Assembly (NCBI GenBank): GCA_016177915.1
Contig: JACOUI010000356.1
Coordinates: forward strand, 1-41,945
Direction: 5' to 3'
Source of the DNA: Planctomycetia bacterium
GTDB taxonomy: Bacteria > Planctomycetota > Planctomycetia > Pirellulales > S012-138
DNA: 41,945 nucleotides
Below the pieces are notes generated by a model that saw only the letters and a list, made by a program, of their open reading frames with translations, ran no database searches and was not told the DNA's origin. Below, one piece after another: positions 26,501-34,323 of this stretch. Each line of letters starts with the position of its first letter. Position 1 is the first letter of the stretch. A program made the position numbers and the translations under genes.

Positions 26501-27070
26501 GATGAACCGCCTCAGCAACTGGCGGAATTCGAGCGACTGAAACGACCCCGACTGCGCCACAGGCGTGGCGTGGAAACGCTCAATGGCCTGCAGGAGGCTC
26601 TCCCCGCGAATGAACCGCATCGCGTAGTACGGCCGGCCGTCGTCATAGGCGCCCAGGCCATAGACGGGCACGACTCCCGGGTGCTCCAGACCGCCGGTGA
26701 TCTCGGCTTCGAGCAGAAACCGTGAGCGACTCTCCGGCCGCAGCGCGTGCCGAATCTGGATCTCCTTCAGTGCGACCTCGCGGTTCAATTCCGAGTCGTA
26801 CGCCACGAAGACTTCGCCCAGCCCGCCTCTGGCGTGCGGGCGAACGATCCGGAAGCGACCGCCTCGATGCACCTGGCCGCTGGCGGCGATCGCCGGCGAC
26901 CCCATGTCGCTCGCGCCAGGCGCCGCGCAGCGGAGCACCACGGTGTCCTGCGGCGTCGATGGCGCGTGTGGCAGCGTCGAGCTTGCGCCGCCGGACCCGT
27001 CCGGCCCAGGACAATCCTTCTGGTCCTTGCGCTCCTCGTTTCCGGCATCTGCGGCGGGAGTGGGAAGCAT
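23597..27070 (-). CDS. Ser/Thr protein kinase with transmembrane helix and C-terminal TPR array
   Basis: The gene encodes 1157 aa. The kinase domain (about 73-370) has a glycine-rich loop ARGGLGEVFVAYD, Lys102, HRDVKPGN with Asp208 and, in place of DFG, a DWG with Asp226, a variant common in planctomycete kinases. APE-like YMSPEQAAG is present, so activity is expected. A basic stretch, a transmembrane helix at about 396-420 and a coiled coil (about 422-490) follow. From about 500 to 1130 there are some 13 TPR-10/12-type repeats of roughly 42 residues (units like NNLG..Y...G....A..L.E), probably outside the cytoplasm. The start at 27070 has a clear AGGAGG site seven bases ahead. Substrate and ligand are unknown; a kinase that senses a protein bound by its TPRs is one possibility. 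Confidence 0.92.
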   Translation of the reverse strand: MLPTPAADAGNEERKDQKDCPGPDGSGGASSTLPHAPSTPQDTVVLRCAAPGASDMGSPAIAASGQVHRGGRFRIVRPHARGGLGEVFVAYDSELNREVALKEIQIRHALRPESRSRFLLEAEITGGLEHPGVVPVYGLGAYDDGRPYYAMRFIRGESLLQAIERFHATPVAQSGSFQSLEFRQLLRRFIDVCNAIQYAHDRGVIHRDVKPGNVMLGKYGETLVVDWGLAKALGRADACSVPEGEDLPPSLRPVSADKVADTQLGQAIGTPAYMSPEQAAGQIDQVGPATDIYSLGATLYHLLAGRPPFTRGNARPLRDAARSASCPRPSEIQRNVPRPLEAICLRAMAPLPVDRYITARSVAEELERWLADEPVAAYVEPLWDRGRRFVKRHRTLVTASVVGVLIAMVGLAALSAVIAASNRRLARANETIRGRNEQITAQNTRISAINAQLTVANGNLKLARAEADQKRTDAERSRDEAQAVSDYLVSAFRSPDPARDGRRITVAEMLASAAKRAQAEFADKPLVKARMLHALGQTYVGLGLPREALPLCAEAMELRRENLGEDAPETLVSVCNLANAQHEAGDFENALPLSEKALRLCRDQFGSENPLTVIMMSNLGSMYAARGRIDEAIAILEKARESSRRLAGDEASQTLICANNLGDAYRAAGRLEEAMPLLEETLALRRKVLGPKHADTLVTLGNLAEAYREAGLLEKAFPLAKESVQGRREKYGDDHIDTALAMNNLGFLYQETGKLELALPLLEAARRQLFDKLGPDHPKTLTSEHNLAGIYKDQGNLPKAVALLEEVLKRRRQTMGEDHRDTLSAASALGLCYSEAGQSSKAVPLLEETLRRQKAALGSEDGETLVTMNNLALALDDAGDLEKAIPLYEEVVERWRTKKGPHGTHRFLAMNNLATAYQRTAQPEKAVSLLEEALAGLRFQVGEDHPHVWMLTGNLGAALLEARRVQEAVKRLRDCYEGLRRSLGPQHTTVHTAGSKLAGAYEAAGQLEDADRTYAELIEQMQASDPANQTRLLMPLVQLAECRMRGEKFSEAEPPLRQALQIAEEQFKGQWPPHDIQSLLGAAMTGQRKFDEAEKLLLSGYEGLAAKESGIPPAQRQKRLTQALSRLVKLYEDWGKREAANTWRERLKLRPSMNPSQ

Positions 27071-27290
27071 CGCCAGGCCTCCTCATGACGCACTGTCATC
27101 ATCAAGAGTCGTAACCACGTTGCTGGAATGTCGGCAGTCCTCGCGGCCTGCCGATCCCATCTTACCAATGCTAGCGCGCAGGGTGCCACTGTTGCCGCTA
27201 GCATCGTTTGCGGCTTCCTCCCGAGCGGGTCCGGCCTTAGTAGCCGGCTTTGGCGCGCGGATGCGATTTGGCCGGTGCTCCGCCGCTTGG

Positions 27291-28118
27291 TCACGGCACA
27301 TTCAGCACGAACGGCACGACGATCACCTTGCCCCCGCGCTTGAACTGCCCCCAGCCTTTGTAAAGGCCGGGCTTGCCCAGGTGCGCCTGGAAGATCACGA
27401 CGTTTGCGGCTGAGTCATGGTCCGGCAGCGGATGTGCGTGGATGTACTCTTTCCCGTCCCGGCTGATGACGGCCAGGTGGCCGCGCTCGCCCAGGTAAGG
27501 CTCCAAGTCGGTCACTTTCTGGCCGGACTTGTCGAAGAGGGCAAAGTCAATCGTCGGTTCGCCCGCGGCCGCGGCGGCGCTCATCGTGATTTCCGCGTCC
27601 AAGGCGTCGGTCGTCACGCGGCCGGGCACGTTGGGCTCCAGAGCGGGCGCAGCGGGCGTCGGGCCATCGACCGCCACTTCGCCCATCGCCGTCGCGTGCT
27701 CTCCGCCGGCGGGCTGGTAGTCGGCGTAGAGCCAGTACGTGCCGCCGGTCGGAAAGGTGAAATCAATGGTCGCGTGGCCCGTCGGCTCGACCTCAGGATG
27801 AACGTGGTCGAACTGATCGAGTCCGTCGTGGACGACGATCAGGTGAATCTTGTGCTCGTGAACGACCTGAAAGTCCATCACCATCTTGCCGCTGGTCTCG
27901 TGGATCATGAGCTTGAGCTTTGCCGGCTCGCCCGCCTTGGGCTGCTTCGGTTCGGTCTGCACGATCAGCGATGACGTGGCGTGCCCTTGATGCTGGGCGT
28001 GGTCTCCGGCGTGATCGTGGCCGGCCGTCGAGGAACCTCCCGGCGGCGGAGTGGCCTGGTTGCCGGATCCGCAGCCCAAAACAATGGCCAATAGCGGCAG
28101 GACGACGAGTCGTTTCAC
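27291..28118 (-). CDS. His-rich lipoprotein, probable metal-binding envelope protein
   Basis: The start is GTG 28118, with GGAGA seven bases ahead; the frame continues upstream without meaning. A lipoprotein signal peptide ends in the lipobox VLGC (Cys16). Residues about 27-47 hold a His-rich run (HDHAGDHAQHQGHA). Two beta-sandwich-like halves follow: the first has FQVVHEHKIHLIVVHDGL and FDHVHPEVEP, the second GHLAVISRDGKEYIHAHPLP. The HxHP-type motifs recall YtkA-like and copper-associated secreted proteins, so binding of copper or another transition metal is likely, but not shown. The protein has 275 aa. It is divergent from the large PSCyt1/DUF1549 gene, 153 bases apart. Confidence 0.72.
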   Translation of the reverse strand: MKRLVVLPLLAIVLGCGSGNQATPPPGGSSTAGHDHAGDHAQHQGHATSSLIVQTEPKQPKAGEPAKLKLMIHETSGKMVMDFQVVHEHKIHLIVVHDGLDQFDHVHPEVEPTGHATIDFTFPTGGTYWLYADYQPAGGEHATAMGEVAVDGPTPAAPALEPNVPGRVTTDALDAEITMSAAAAAGEPTIDFALFDKSGQKVTDLEPYLGERGHLAVISRDGKEYIHAHPLPDHDSAANVVIFQAHLGKPGLYKGWGQFKRGGKVIVVPFVLNVP

Positions 28119-28271
28119 GGCGTTTTCTCCAAAGCGTGGAATCGATGCGCGGAGCGCGCGAAGGAATTGTACCTTGGGCCACGGCGATCGTCTCGCACAC
28201 AAACCTTGTTGGCCTTTCCAGCGAGGAGTATCATCGGCGAGGGTTGATCGATTCGCAATGCGCAGGTCGGC

Positions 28272-31200
28272 ATGCACTTTTCGCCGCGTGTGGCGCTGGT
28301 TCTCGCCGCGATCATCGCGTCATTCTGCGGCCCGGCAGCGCTGCGCGCCGACGACCGCGTCGACTACCGCACGCAAGTCAAACCGCTCCTGGCCCGCTGC
28401 TTTGTCTGCCACGGCGCCCTCAAGCAGGAATCCGGCCTGCGGTTGGATGCGGGCAGTCTGATTTTGAAAGGCGGCGACGATGGGGCGGTGGTCGTGCCCG
28501 GCAAGAGCGGCGAGAGCCTGCTCGTCGAGGCCGTTTCTCGGACGGACCCCGAAACGCGCATGCCCAAGGAAGGCGCGCCCCTCTCATCCGACGAAATCGA
28601 CATCCTCAAAAAGTGGATCGATCAAGGGGCGAAAGTCCCTGACGAAGCGATCCCGCCCGACCCGCGAAAGCACTGGGCGTTTATTCCGCCGCAAAGGGTG
28701 CCGCTGCCCGAGCCGAAGGACGCTCGCTGGTCCGGCAACGCCGTCGATCGGTTCATCGCGGCATCGCATGAAGCGCATGGGCTCAATCCGCTCGACGTGA
28801 CCGATCGCGCGACGCTCCTGCGCCGCGTCTATCTCGACCTCATCGGCCTCACGCCGACGGCCGACGCGCTGCGCGACTTCCTCAGAGACGATTCGCAAGA
28901 CGCTTACGACCGCGTCGTCGATCGGTTGCTCGCCAGCCCGCAATACGGCGAGCGCTGGGGCCGGCATTTCATGGACGTCTGGCGCTACAGCGACTGGGCC
29001 GGCTACGGCAACGAAATCCGCAACAGCCAGTATCACATCTGGCGCTGGCGCGACTGGATCGTCGAGTCGCTCAACGAGAACAAGCCCTACGACCGGATGA
29101 TCGTCGAAATGCTCGCCGCCGACGAGGTTACGCCCGACGATCCCGCCGCCCTGCGCGCCACCGGCTTCCTTGCGAGGAACTGGTTCAAGTTCAACCGCAA
29201 CGTCTGGCTGCAAGACACGGTGGAGCACACGGGCAAGGCGTTCCTGGGGCTGACGATCAACTGCGCCCGCTGCCACGACCACATGTTCGATCCGATCTCG
29301 TCGGACGAGTACCACCGCTTCCGGGCGATCTTCGAGTCCCACGACGTGCGGACCGACCGCGTGCCCGGCCAGAGCGACCTCATGAAAGACGGCCTGCCGC
29401 GGGTCTACGACGCTTACGCCGAGCGGCCGACCTACCGCTTCATCCGCGGCGACGAGCGGAAAGTCGACGAGGCGACGAAGTACGAGGCCGGCGTGCCGGC
29501 GATCCTGGGCGGCGAGTTCAAAATCGAGCCGGTCGAGCTGCCGGCGCGGGCGTGGTATCCGGGCCTGGCGGAGTTCGTGCAGACGGAAACGCTCGCAACG
29601 GCGCGGCAACAGGCGGTCGCCGCCGAGGCGGCGCTCGTCAAGGCGCAGGGCGCTCTTGCGTCGGCCGACGCGTCCGTCGCGGCGGCTGAAAAAGCGCCCG
29701 CACCGACGGACGACCCGCTCGACGTCGAAAAGCCGGCGCTCGCGGGAAGTGAAATCATCAAGGACAACTTCGCCAAGGCCGATCCGCAGGTCTGGACCAT
29801 CGGCGCAGGCCAGTGGGAATACGCGGACGGCGTTTTGCGCCAGAAGCAAGCGGGCGCGCAGTTCTCCGAGATTGTCTCGGTCGCCGATCATCCGCGCGAT
29901 TTTCTCGCGCGGGTGCGATTCAAGACGACGGGCGGCCAGCAGTGGAAGTCGGTCGGCATCAGCTTCGACCGCCAGGACGAGGCCAACTACGACGCGGTGT
30001 ACTTAAGCGCGGTGGCGGGCGGGCCGAAGCTACAGTTCCTACACCAGCGGGCAGCACAAACGAGCTACCCCACGGGCGGGATGGTCGCCTTCCCGGCCGC
30101 GGTGGGGCGCGAGTATCTGCTCGAGTTGGCCGTGCGGGACAAGCTCTGCAACGTCTTCATCGACGGGCAGCTCGTGCTGGTCTACAAGCTCGGCGATTCA
30201 CGGCGCGACGGGAAGCTGGCGATCTGGACGTTCGACGCCTCGGCCGACTTTTTCTCCGCCGAGCTTTTTGCCCTGGCCGAGGGCGCAAAGCTGGCCGAAA
30301 AAGTCTCCGGCGAGGCGGCACAGGCGGCCGTCGCGCTCGATCCGCAAACGGCGCTGCGGCAGGCGCAGCGCGCCGTGACGCTGTCGGAGAAGCAACTTCT
30401 GGCGGCGCAGGCGAACGTCGCCTGGGTCGAAGCACGGATCGCGGCCGACAAGGCGCGCTATGCAACTCCCCCAGCGTCGGACGCCGACGCCCTCGCCCTT
30501 TTAGCCGGCAAGGCGCAGTTGCAGGTTGCCCTGTGTCGCGCGGACGAGGCGCGATGGAAGGCGGAAAGCGACTTGGCGACCGCCAAGGAGACCGCCAGAA
30601 CGGACGACGCGAAATCGAAGGAGTCGCTGGCCGCGGCCGAAAAGAAACTTGCCGAGGCGGTCAAGGCGTTCGAGGCGGCACAGAAAGCAACGGAAAATCC
30701 CACCGCCGCCTACGATCCGCTCACGGCACAATATCCCAAAACGAGCACCGGCCGGCGGCTGGCCCTGGCACGCTGGATCGCCGACCGCGGCAATCCGCTC
30801 ACCGCCCGCGTGCTCGTCAACCACGTCTGGCTGCGGCACTTCGGCCAGCCGCTCGTGCCGAGCGTTTCGGATTTCGGCCTGCACGGCCAGCCGCCCAGCC
30901 ACCCGGACTTGCTGGACCACCTTGCCGTGGAGTTCATGGACCGCGGCTGGGACCTGAAATGGCTGCACAGGACGCTCGTGACGAGCCGGGCGTATCGCCT
31001 GCAGTCGTCGCCGCCTTCCTCGGCCGCCGCGCTCGCCGCCGCCAATGCCAAGATCGACCCGGACAATCGCTTTTTGTGGCGGATGAACGTGCGGCGGATG
31101 GAGGGCGAGGTGCTGCGCGACGCGATCCTCTGCGTGGCCGGGCGGCTAGACCTCAAAATGGGCGGTCCCGAAATCGACCACGCCCAAGGGGAGACGGTCC

Positions 31201-31658
31201 TCCGCCGCAGCCTCTATTTCCGCCACGCCCACGAAAAGCAGATGACGTTCCTGAAGCTCTTCGACGCGGCCAACGTCAACGAGTGCTACCGACGCAACGA
31301 GAGCTTGATCCCGCAGCAGGCGCTGGTCGTGGCCAATAGCGCCATCGCCCGCGAGAGCGCCCGCGTCCTGGCCGGGAAGCTGAGCGGCAAGAGCGCGAGC
31401 GAAGTTTCCGACGCGGCGTTCGTCCGGGCGGCGTTCGAGCAGGTGCTTTCGCGCCCGCCGCGCGACGCGGAACAAAGCGAGTGCGAAAAGTTCCTCACCG
31501 AGCAGCCGCAGCGGCTTTCTGCGGCGGCTGACACCAAGCCGGCCACGTTCGGCGGGCAGGGCTACAAGGTCGCGCCCTCGGCCGACGCCCGGCAGCGCGC
31601 GCGGGAGAGCCTGGTCCACGTGCTTTTGAACCACAATGACTTTGTCACCATTCGATAG
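28272..31658 (+). CDS. PSCyt1-DUF1549-DUF1553 exported protein with inserted beta-sandwich domain
   Basis: A very large member (1128 aa) of the planctomycete family. Signal peptide residues 1-25. The planctomycete cytochrome c domain (PSCyt1) has a heme site Cys43-x2-Cys46-His47 and the motif RMPKEGAPLSSDEI. DUF1549 at about 155-360 carries a second CXXCH at Cys331-x2-Cys334-His335. A coiled-coil Ala/Lys-rich segment leads into a concanavalin-like insert at about 494-666 (DNFAKADPQVWTI to TFDASADFFSAELFAL), then a second coiled coil (about 680-810). DUF1553 follows at about 824-1110 (RLALARWIADRGNPLTARVL, RRMEGEVLRDAILCVAGRLD). It probably acts at the cell envelope, perhaps in polysaccharide or redox chemistry; role unknown. 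The usual DUF1501 partner is absent downstream. Confidence 0.94.
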   Translation: MHFSPRVALVLAAIIASFCGPAALRADDRVDYRTQVKPLLARCFVCHGALKQESGLRLDAGSLILKGGDDGAVVVPGKSGESLLVEAVSRTDPETRMPKEGAPLSSDEIDILKKWIDQGAKVPDEAIPPDPRKHWAFIPPQRVPLPEPKDARWSGNAVDRFIAASHEAHGLNPLDVTDRATLLRRVYLDLIGLTPTADALRDFLRDDSQDAYDRVVDRLLASPQYGERWGRHFMDVWRYSDWAGYGNEIRNSQYHIWRWRDWIVESLNENKPYDRMIVEMLAADEVTPDDPAALRATGFLARNWFKFNRNVWLQDTVEHTGKAFLGLTINCARCHDHMFDPISSDEYHRFRAIFESHDVRTDRVPGQSDLMKDGLPRVYDAYAERPTYRFIRGDERKVDEATKYEAGVPAILGGEFKIEPVELPARAWYPGLAEFVQTETLATARQQAVAAEAALVKAQGALASADASVAAAEKAPAPTDDPLDVEKPALAGSEIIKDNFAKADPQVWTIGAGQWEYADGVLRQKQAGAQFSEIVSVADHPRDFLARVRFKTTGGQQWKSVGISFDRQDEANYDAVYLSAVAGGPKLQFLHQRAAQTSYPTGGMVAFPAAVGREYLLELAVRDKLCNVFIDGQLVLVYKLGDSRRDGKLAIWTFDASADFFSAELFALAEGAKLAEKVSGEAAQAAVALDPQTALRQAQRAVTLSEKQLLAAQANVAWVEARIAADKARYATPPASDADALALLAGKAQLQVALCRADEARWKAESDLATAKETARTDDAKSKESLAAAEKKLAEAVKAFEAAQKATENPTAAYDPLTAQYPKTSTGRRLALARWIADRGNPLTARVLVNHVWLRHFGQPLVPSVSDFGLHGQPPSHPDLLDHLAVEFMDRGWDLKWLHRTLVTSRAYRLQSSPPSSAAALAAANAKIDPDNRFLWRMNVRRMEGEVLRDAILCVAGRLDLKMGGPEIDHAQGETVLRRSLYFRHAHEKQMTFLKLFDAANVNECYRRNESLIPQQALVVANSAIARESARVLAGKLSGKSASEVSDAAFVRAAFEQVLSRPPRDAEQSECEKFLTEQPQRLSAAADTKPATFGGQGYKVAPSADARQRARESLVHVLLNHNDFVTIR

Positions 31659-31683
31659 CCGAGAGGTTCCCGGAGGGTCGACG

Positions 31684-33041
31684 ATGACTACGACGGATCA
31701 GCGCGACCGCATCGCCGCCGACGAGACTCCCAAGCCGATTCCCAAGCGCAGGCGGCCGGCGTGGTGGGTCTACGTCACGCTGGTGCTCTTGATCCTGCTG
31801 GGAGGCGTCGGCGGCTTTTACGGCGTCTGGCACTACCGCGCCAATAGCGAGCTACAGGCGGCGATTGCCGCCGCCCGCCAGCGCGGCGAGCCGGTCTGGT
31901 TCGCCGACCTGGAGCCGGAGCCGATTCCTGCGGAGGAGAACGCCGCGCCGTTTTTCATCGAGGCGGCGGAGTTGCTCGGCCCGGAGTCGACCGCCTTTGA
32001 TGCGGCGCTGCGGCAAGCCATGCAAACGAGCCGGGTATCGATTCCAACCAGGCGGCACTTGCCAAGCTGCGCGAGGGGCTGAAAAAGCCTCGCTACCAGT
32101 TTCCTTACGATTACCATGCGCGCTTCCCTCACTCGTACGATCCCAGATTGTGGGGGAAGACAGACAGGATCGCGTATCTCTTGCAGGCGCAGTTTTGTCT
32201 CGCGCTTGCGGACCGCGATGTTCCACGCGCCGTGCAAGCCATCGACGACTACTACGCGGCGGCGGCCCTGTACTGGCAAGACCCTTTCCAAACGAACGAA
32301 GGGTGCTCGTGCGCCCATATGGCAACCTACGAATTGATGTTGCTGGTGAGTCAGCACGCGCTGACCGACGAGCAGATCGCTCGACTGGACGCGCGGCTGG
32401 ACGCTCTGGCTTCCTCGTTCCGCATGCGAGATTCGATCCTGGCTCAACGCGCGGAATTGCTCGCGCTCCTTGACTCCTACGGCGACAGCGACTCGCCGTT
32501 TTATCGCAACAAGGCGCTGCCCGAGTGCTACTTTCCTCTTCTGGTCATGGAAGAGCAAGCTTTTCTGATGCGCTACACGAGCGAATTGGCCAGAGTGGCC
32601 GATTTGCCAGGGCCGGCGGGACTGCAAGCCGCAAGCGACCTCCAGCAACAGTACGACCAGATCCCGGAACGCTTCAAGGTCGTCGCGGACTTCTTCAGCT
32701 TCCGACCAACGAGTTTCCGAACGATGAGCCTGGCGCCCCGCCAGTGCCTGCAGAACGCGCGCGTGGGCATCCGTGTCGACCGGCACTTGCGCAAGCACGG
32801 CCGGTTGCCGGGCAGCTTTAGCGAGGTGCTCGACGACCGCCTCACCGAGCCGCCCAAGTGTCTCTTTTCCGGCTTGCCGCTCATTCTCAAACCGGACCAA
32901 GAGGGCGGCTTTGTGATTTACGCGCCGGGCGACAATGGCATTGACAACGGGGCTGAGCTTGGCCCTAACAGGGACCACCAGGAGATCGCGTACGCATTCT
33001 ATGTCAGGTATCCGCCGGGCATGAAACGGAGCAAGCCCTGA
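31684..33041 (+). pseudogene. Membrane-anchored protein of unknown function, split by a frameshift
   Basis: The first part (ATG 31684 with GGAGG eight bases ahead) encodes a basic cytoplasmic start, a transmembrane helix at about residues 27-46 and WFADLEPEPIPAEENAAPFF, then stops at 32082 after a nonsense tail. From about 32035 the reading continues in another frame (DSNQAALAKLREGLKKPRYQ, then WGKTDRIAYLLQAQFCLALA), which runs unbroken to 33041 and ends with PGDNGIDNG-type C-terminal motifs seen in related planctomycete proteins. The joined product would be about 451 aa. Loss of one base (or gain of two) near 32030-32040 accounts for it. It is either a recently broken gene or a sequencing error. 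It starts 26 bases after the PSCyt1/DUF1549 gene. Confidence 0.75.
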
Positions 33042-33162
33042 TCTGACGCCGCCGACGCGAGAGGAGATTCCGCGACGGAGGAATCTGCTGTGCGCTCTCC
33101 ATAGCAGAATGCTTCGCCGCGGAATAGACTTCCATAGGGCGTTGCAAAACGGAGCCCCAGCT

Positions 33163-33387
33163 ATGACGGGACTTGATGCCTTACAATCCGTGCAGTTTGT
33201 CACGCGGCGCGGCAAGCGATTCGCCGTTCTCAGCGCCGACGACTGGGAAGCGCTGATTGAGTGGCTCGAAACGGTCGAAGACGTCCAGATTGCGCGCAAG
33301 GCCTACAAGCAACTCAAGGCCGCAAAGGGGAGTCGGCGCAAGGCGGGTTGGCTCAAGTGGGACTCCGTGAAAGGCGAGTTGGCGTGA
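33163..33387 (+). CDS. Small antitoxin-like protein (Phd/YefM-like)
   Basis: The 74-aa product has a beta start (SVQFVTRRGKRFAVLSADDW) and then a helical, increasingly basic C-terminus. VLSADDWEALIEWLE closely recalls the Phd/YefM antitoxin pattern in which a strand is followed by a short helix. Its stop (33385-33387) overlaps the GTG of the toxin gene by four bases. Start at ATG 33163; a longer frame from 33109 adds 18 unlikely residues. The pairing with a RelE-like gene is the main support for the antitoxin role. Confidence 0.75.
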   Translation: MTGLDALQSVQFVTRRGKRFAVLSADDWEALIEWLETVEDVQIARKAYKQLKAAKGSRRKAGWLKWDSVKGELA

Positions 33388-33782
33388 GTCGCTATACCGT
33401 CTACGTCACGCCCGGCGCGTGGAAAGAAATCAAGCGCCTGCCCGGTCACATTCGCCAACGCGTGCGACGCGCCGTTGACGCCTTGTACGTCGCCGTCTGG
33501 GGCAACGACAAGCAAGAAACGCCGGCCGAGCGCCTGACGTGGATCAAAGAGACCGTTTCGCCGGCCGCCTTCGACCAGCAGGAAACGCCCGACGGGGAGA
33601 TGATCTGCTTTTCGTACCGCCTGAACGAACGGCGCGACGGCAAGCTCGTGCACGCGCTGTATTCCTTCACCGTCGGCCGGACCGGGCACGTGCAATCGGC
33701 GATCTACTTCGACGACGAGCGGGAGCTGGAAACGGCCCGGAAGATCGCGGGCAGTTTCAAAGAAAAGGCGCCGACGCGGTAG
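33384..33782 (+). CDS. RelE/ParE-like toxin
   Basis: The protein of 132 aa starts at a GTG that overlaps the antitoxin stop. Its N-terminal segment YTVYVTPGAWKEIKRLPGHI with the helix RQRVRRAVDAL follows the RelE/ParE pattern (strand, then two helices with Leu-Pro between them). The C-terminal part has FSYRLNERRDGKLVHALYSF and the beta strands GHVQSAIYFDDERE, similar to the core sheet of these toxins. RelE toxins cut mRNA in the ribosome; ParE toxins block gyrase. Catalytic residues cannot be assigned with confidence, so which action applies is open. Confidence 0.75.
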   Translation: MSRYTVYVTPGAWKEIKRLPGHIRQRVRRAVDALYVAVWGNDKQETPAERLTWIKETVSPAAFDQQETPDGEMICFSYRLNERRDGKLVHALYSFTVGRTGHVQSAIYFDDERELETARKIAGSFKEKAPTR

Positions 33783-33802
33783 GGTCGCCGCGATTCGTCG
33801 GC

Positions 33803-34177
33803 TTAGGTGGGGAATCGCCCCCTGCCGGCCGCGGCGCTGCGATGGGTTCTCACCAGGTTGCGAAATCGTTCAACGGCGGCCTGGCCGTACAAGGGCAAAA
33901 TCCACCCGGCGCGCTTGCGGAACGCCCGGCCGCACTTGAAGCCGCATGCCTTCAAAACTCGCCGCAGGAATTGCAACTCCCGATGCGTAGTCGCCGGCAG
34001 CCGAACTTCCCAGCCCTTTTTGTAGTTCCGCCGCTCCGACAACCGGCGCGTCTGATTGGGCAAGCGAACATAGCCGCAGGCCTCGAAGTGGGCGGCGAGC
34101 AACGCGGCCGCGCCTTCATGGGCCCGCTCGGCCGTCGACGATCCTCGATTCCGTGCGACCACGATTACCCTCGTCAT
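33803..34177 (-). CDS. Small basic protein of unknown function, 124 aa
   Basis: I do not recognise a named family, but the pattern is one I have seen in planctomycetes: a line like VRLPNQTRRLSERRNYKKGW, then EVRLPATTHRELQFLRRVLK, ACGFKCGRAFRKRAGWILPL and YGQAAVERF. The high Arg/Lys content suggests binding to nucleic acid. The ATG at 34177 overlaps the stop of the 49-codon fragment gene upstream, so the frame that continues to 34330 is not used. No signal peptide or membrane helix is seen. Confidence 0.65.
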   Translation of the reverse strand: MTRVIVVARNRGSSTAERAHEGAAALLAAHFEACGYVRLPNQTRRLSERRNYKKGWEVRLPATTHRELQFLRRVLKACGFKCGRAFRKRAGWILPLYGQAAVERFRNLVRTHRSAAAGRGRFPT

Positions 34178-34323
34178 TTCGTCAGTTTCCAGCCCGAGAG
34201 CTGATCGACTTCCAGTCGCGTAGCGCCCTTGTAGCGGTCGTACACCTTCTCCGCTTCTTCGATCGAATCGAAGAAGCCCGCGACGAACGCCGCGGAGAAC
34301 GACTCGCCGGCGCGCAGCATCAT
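34174..34323 (-). pseudogene. 49-codon copy of the 3' end of the exported-protein gene at 35482-36528
   Basis: This frame encodes a peptide starting MMLRAGESFSAAF that matches the last 45 residues of the 348-aa exported protein nearby, including GFFDSIEEAEKVYDRY and the ending GWKLTK. The DNA is also similar, roughly three quarters or more identical by eye. Upstream the similarity stops abruptly in the gamma-glutamylcyclotransferase-like gene, whose stop overlaps this ATG; its own stop overlaps the ATG of the next gene. It has no signal peptide. Best read as a remnant of a partial duplication or deletion; whether it is translated is unknown. Confidence 0.8.

Noticed and set aside
27071-27290. 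Possible small gene or RNA in the 220-base gap before the kinase-TPR gene
   Set aside because: Open frames here overlap randomly and no stem, motif or ribosome site stands out beyond the AGGAGG of the kinase gene.
28119-28271. A metal-responsive operator in the divergent gap between the His-rich lipoprotein and the PSCyt1 gene
   Set aside because: I looked for an inverted repeat or known metal-regulator box and found none convincing.
28584-29891. A 435-codon minus-strand frame inside the PSCyt1/DUF1549 gene
   Set aside because: It is contained in a gene with three recognised domains, and its sequence is the usual Arg/Val/Asp-rich shadow.
31833-33299. A 488-codon minus-strand frame across the frameshifted gene and into the antitoxin gene
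   Set aside because: Although uninterrupted, it is antisense to two frames that match protein patterns and the toxin-antitoxin pair, and it has no signal peptide or domain.
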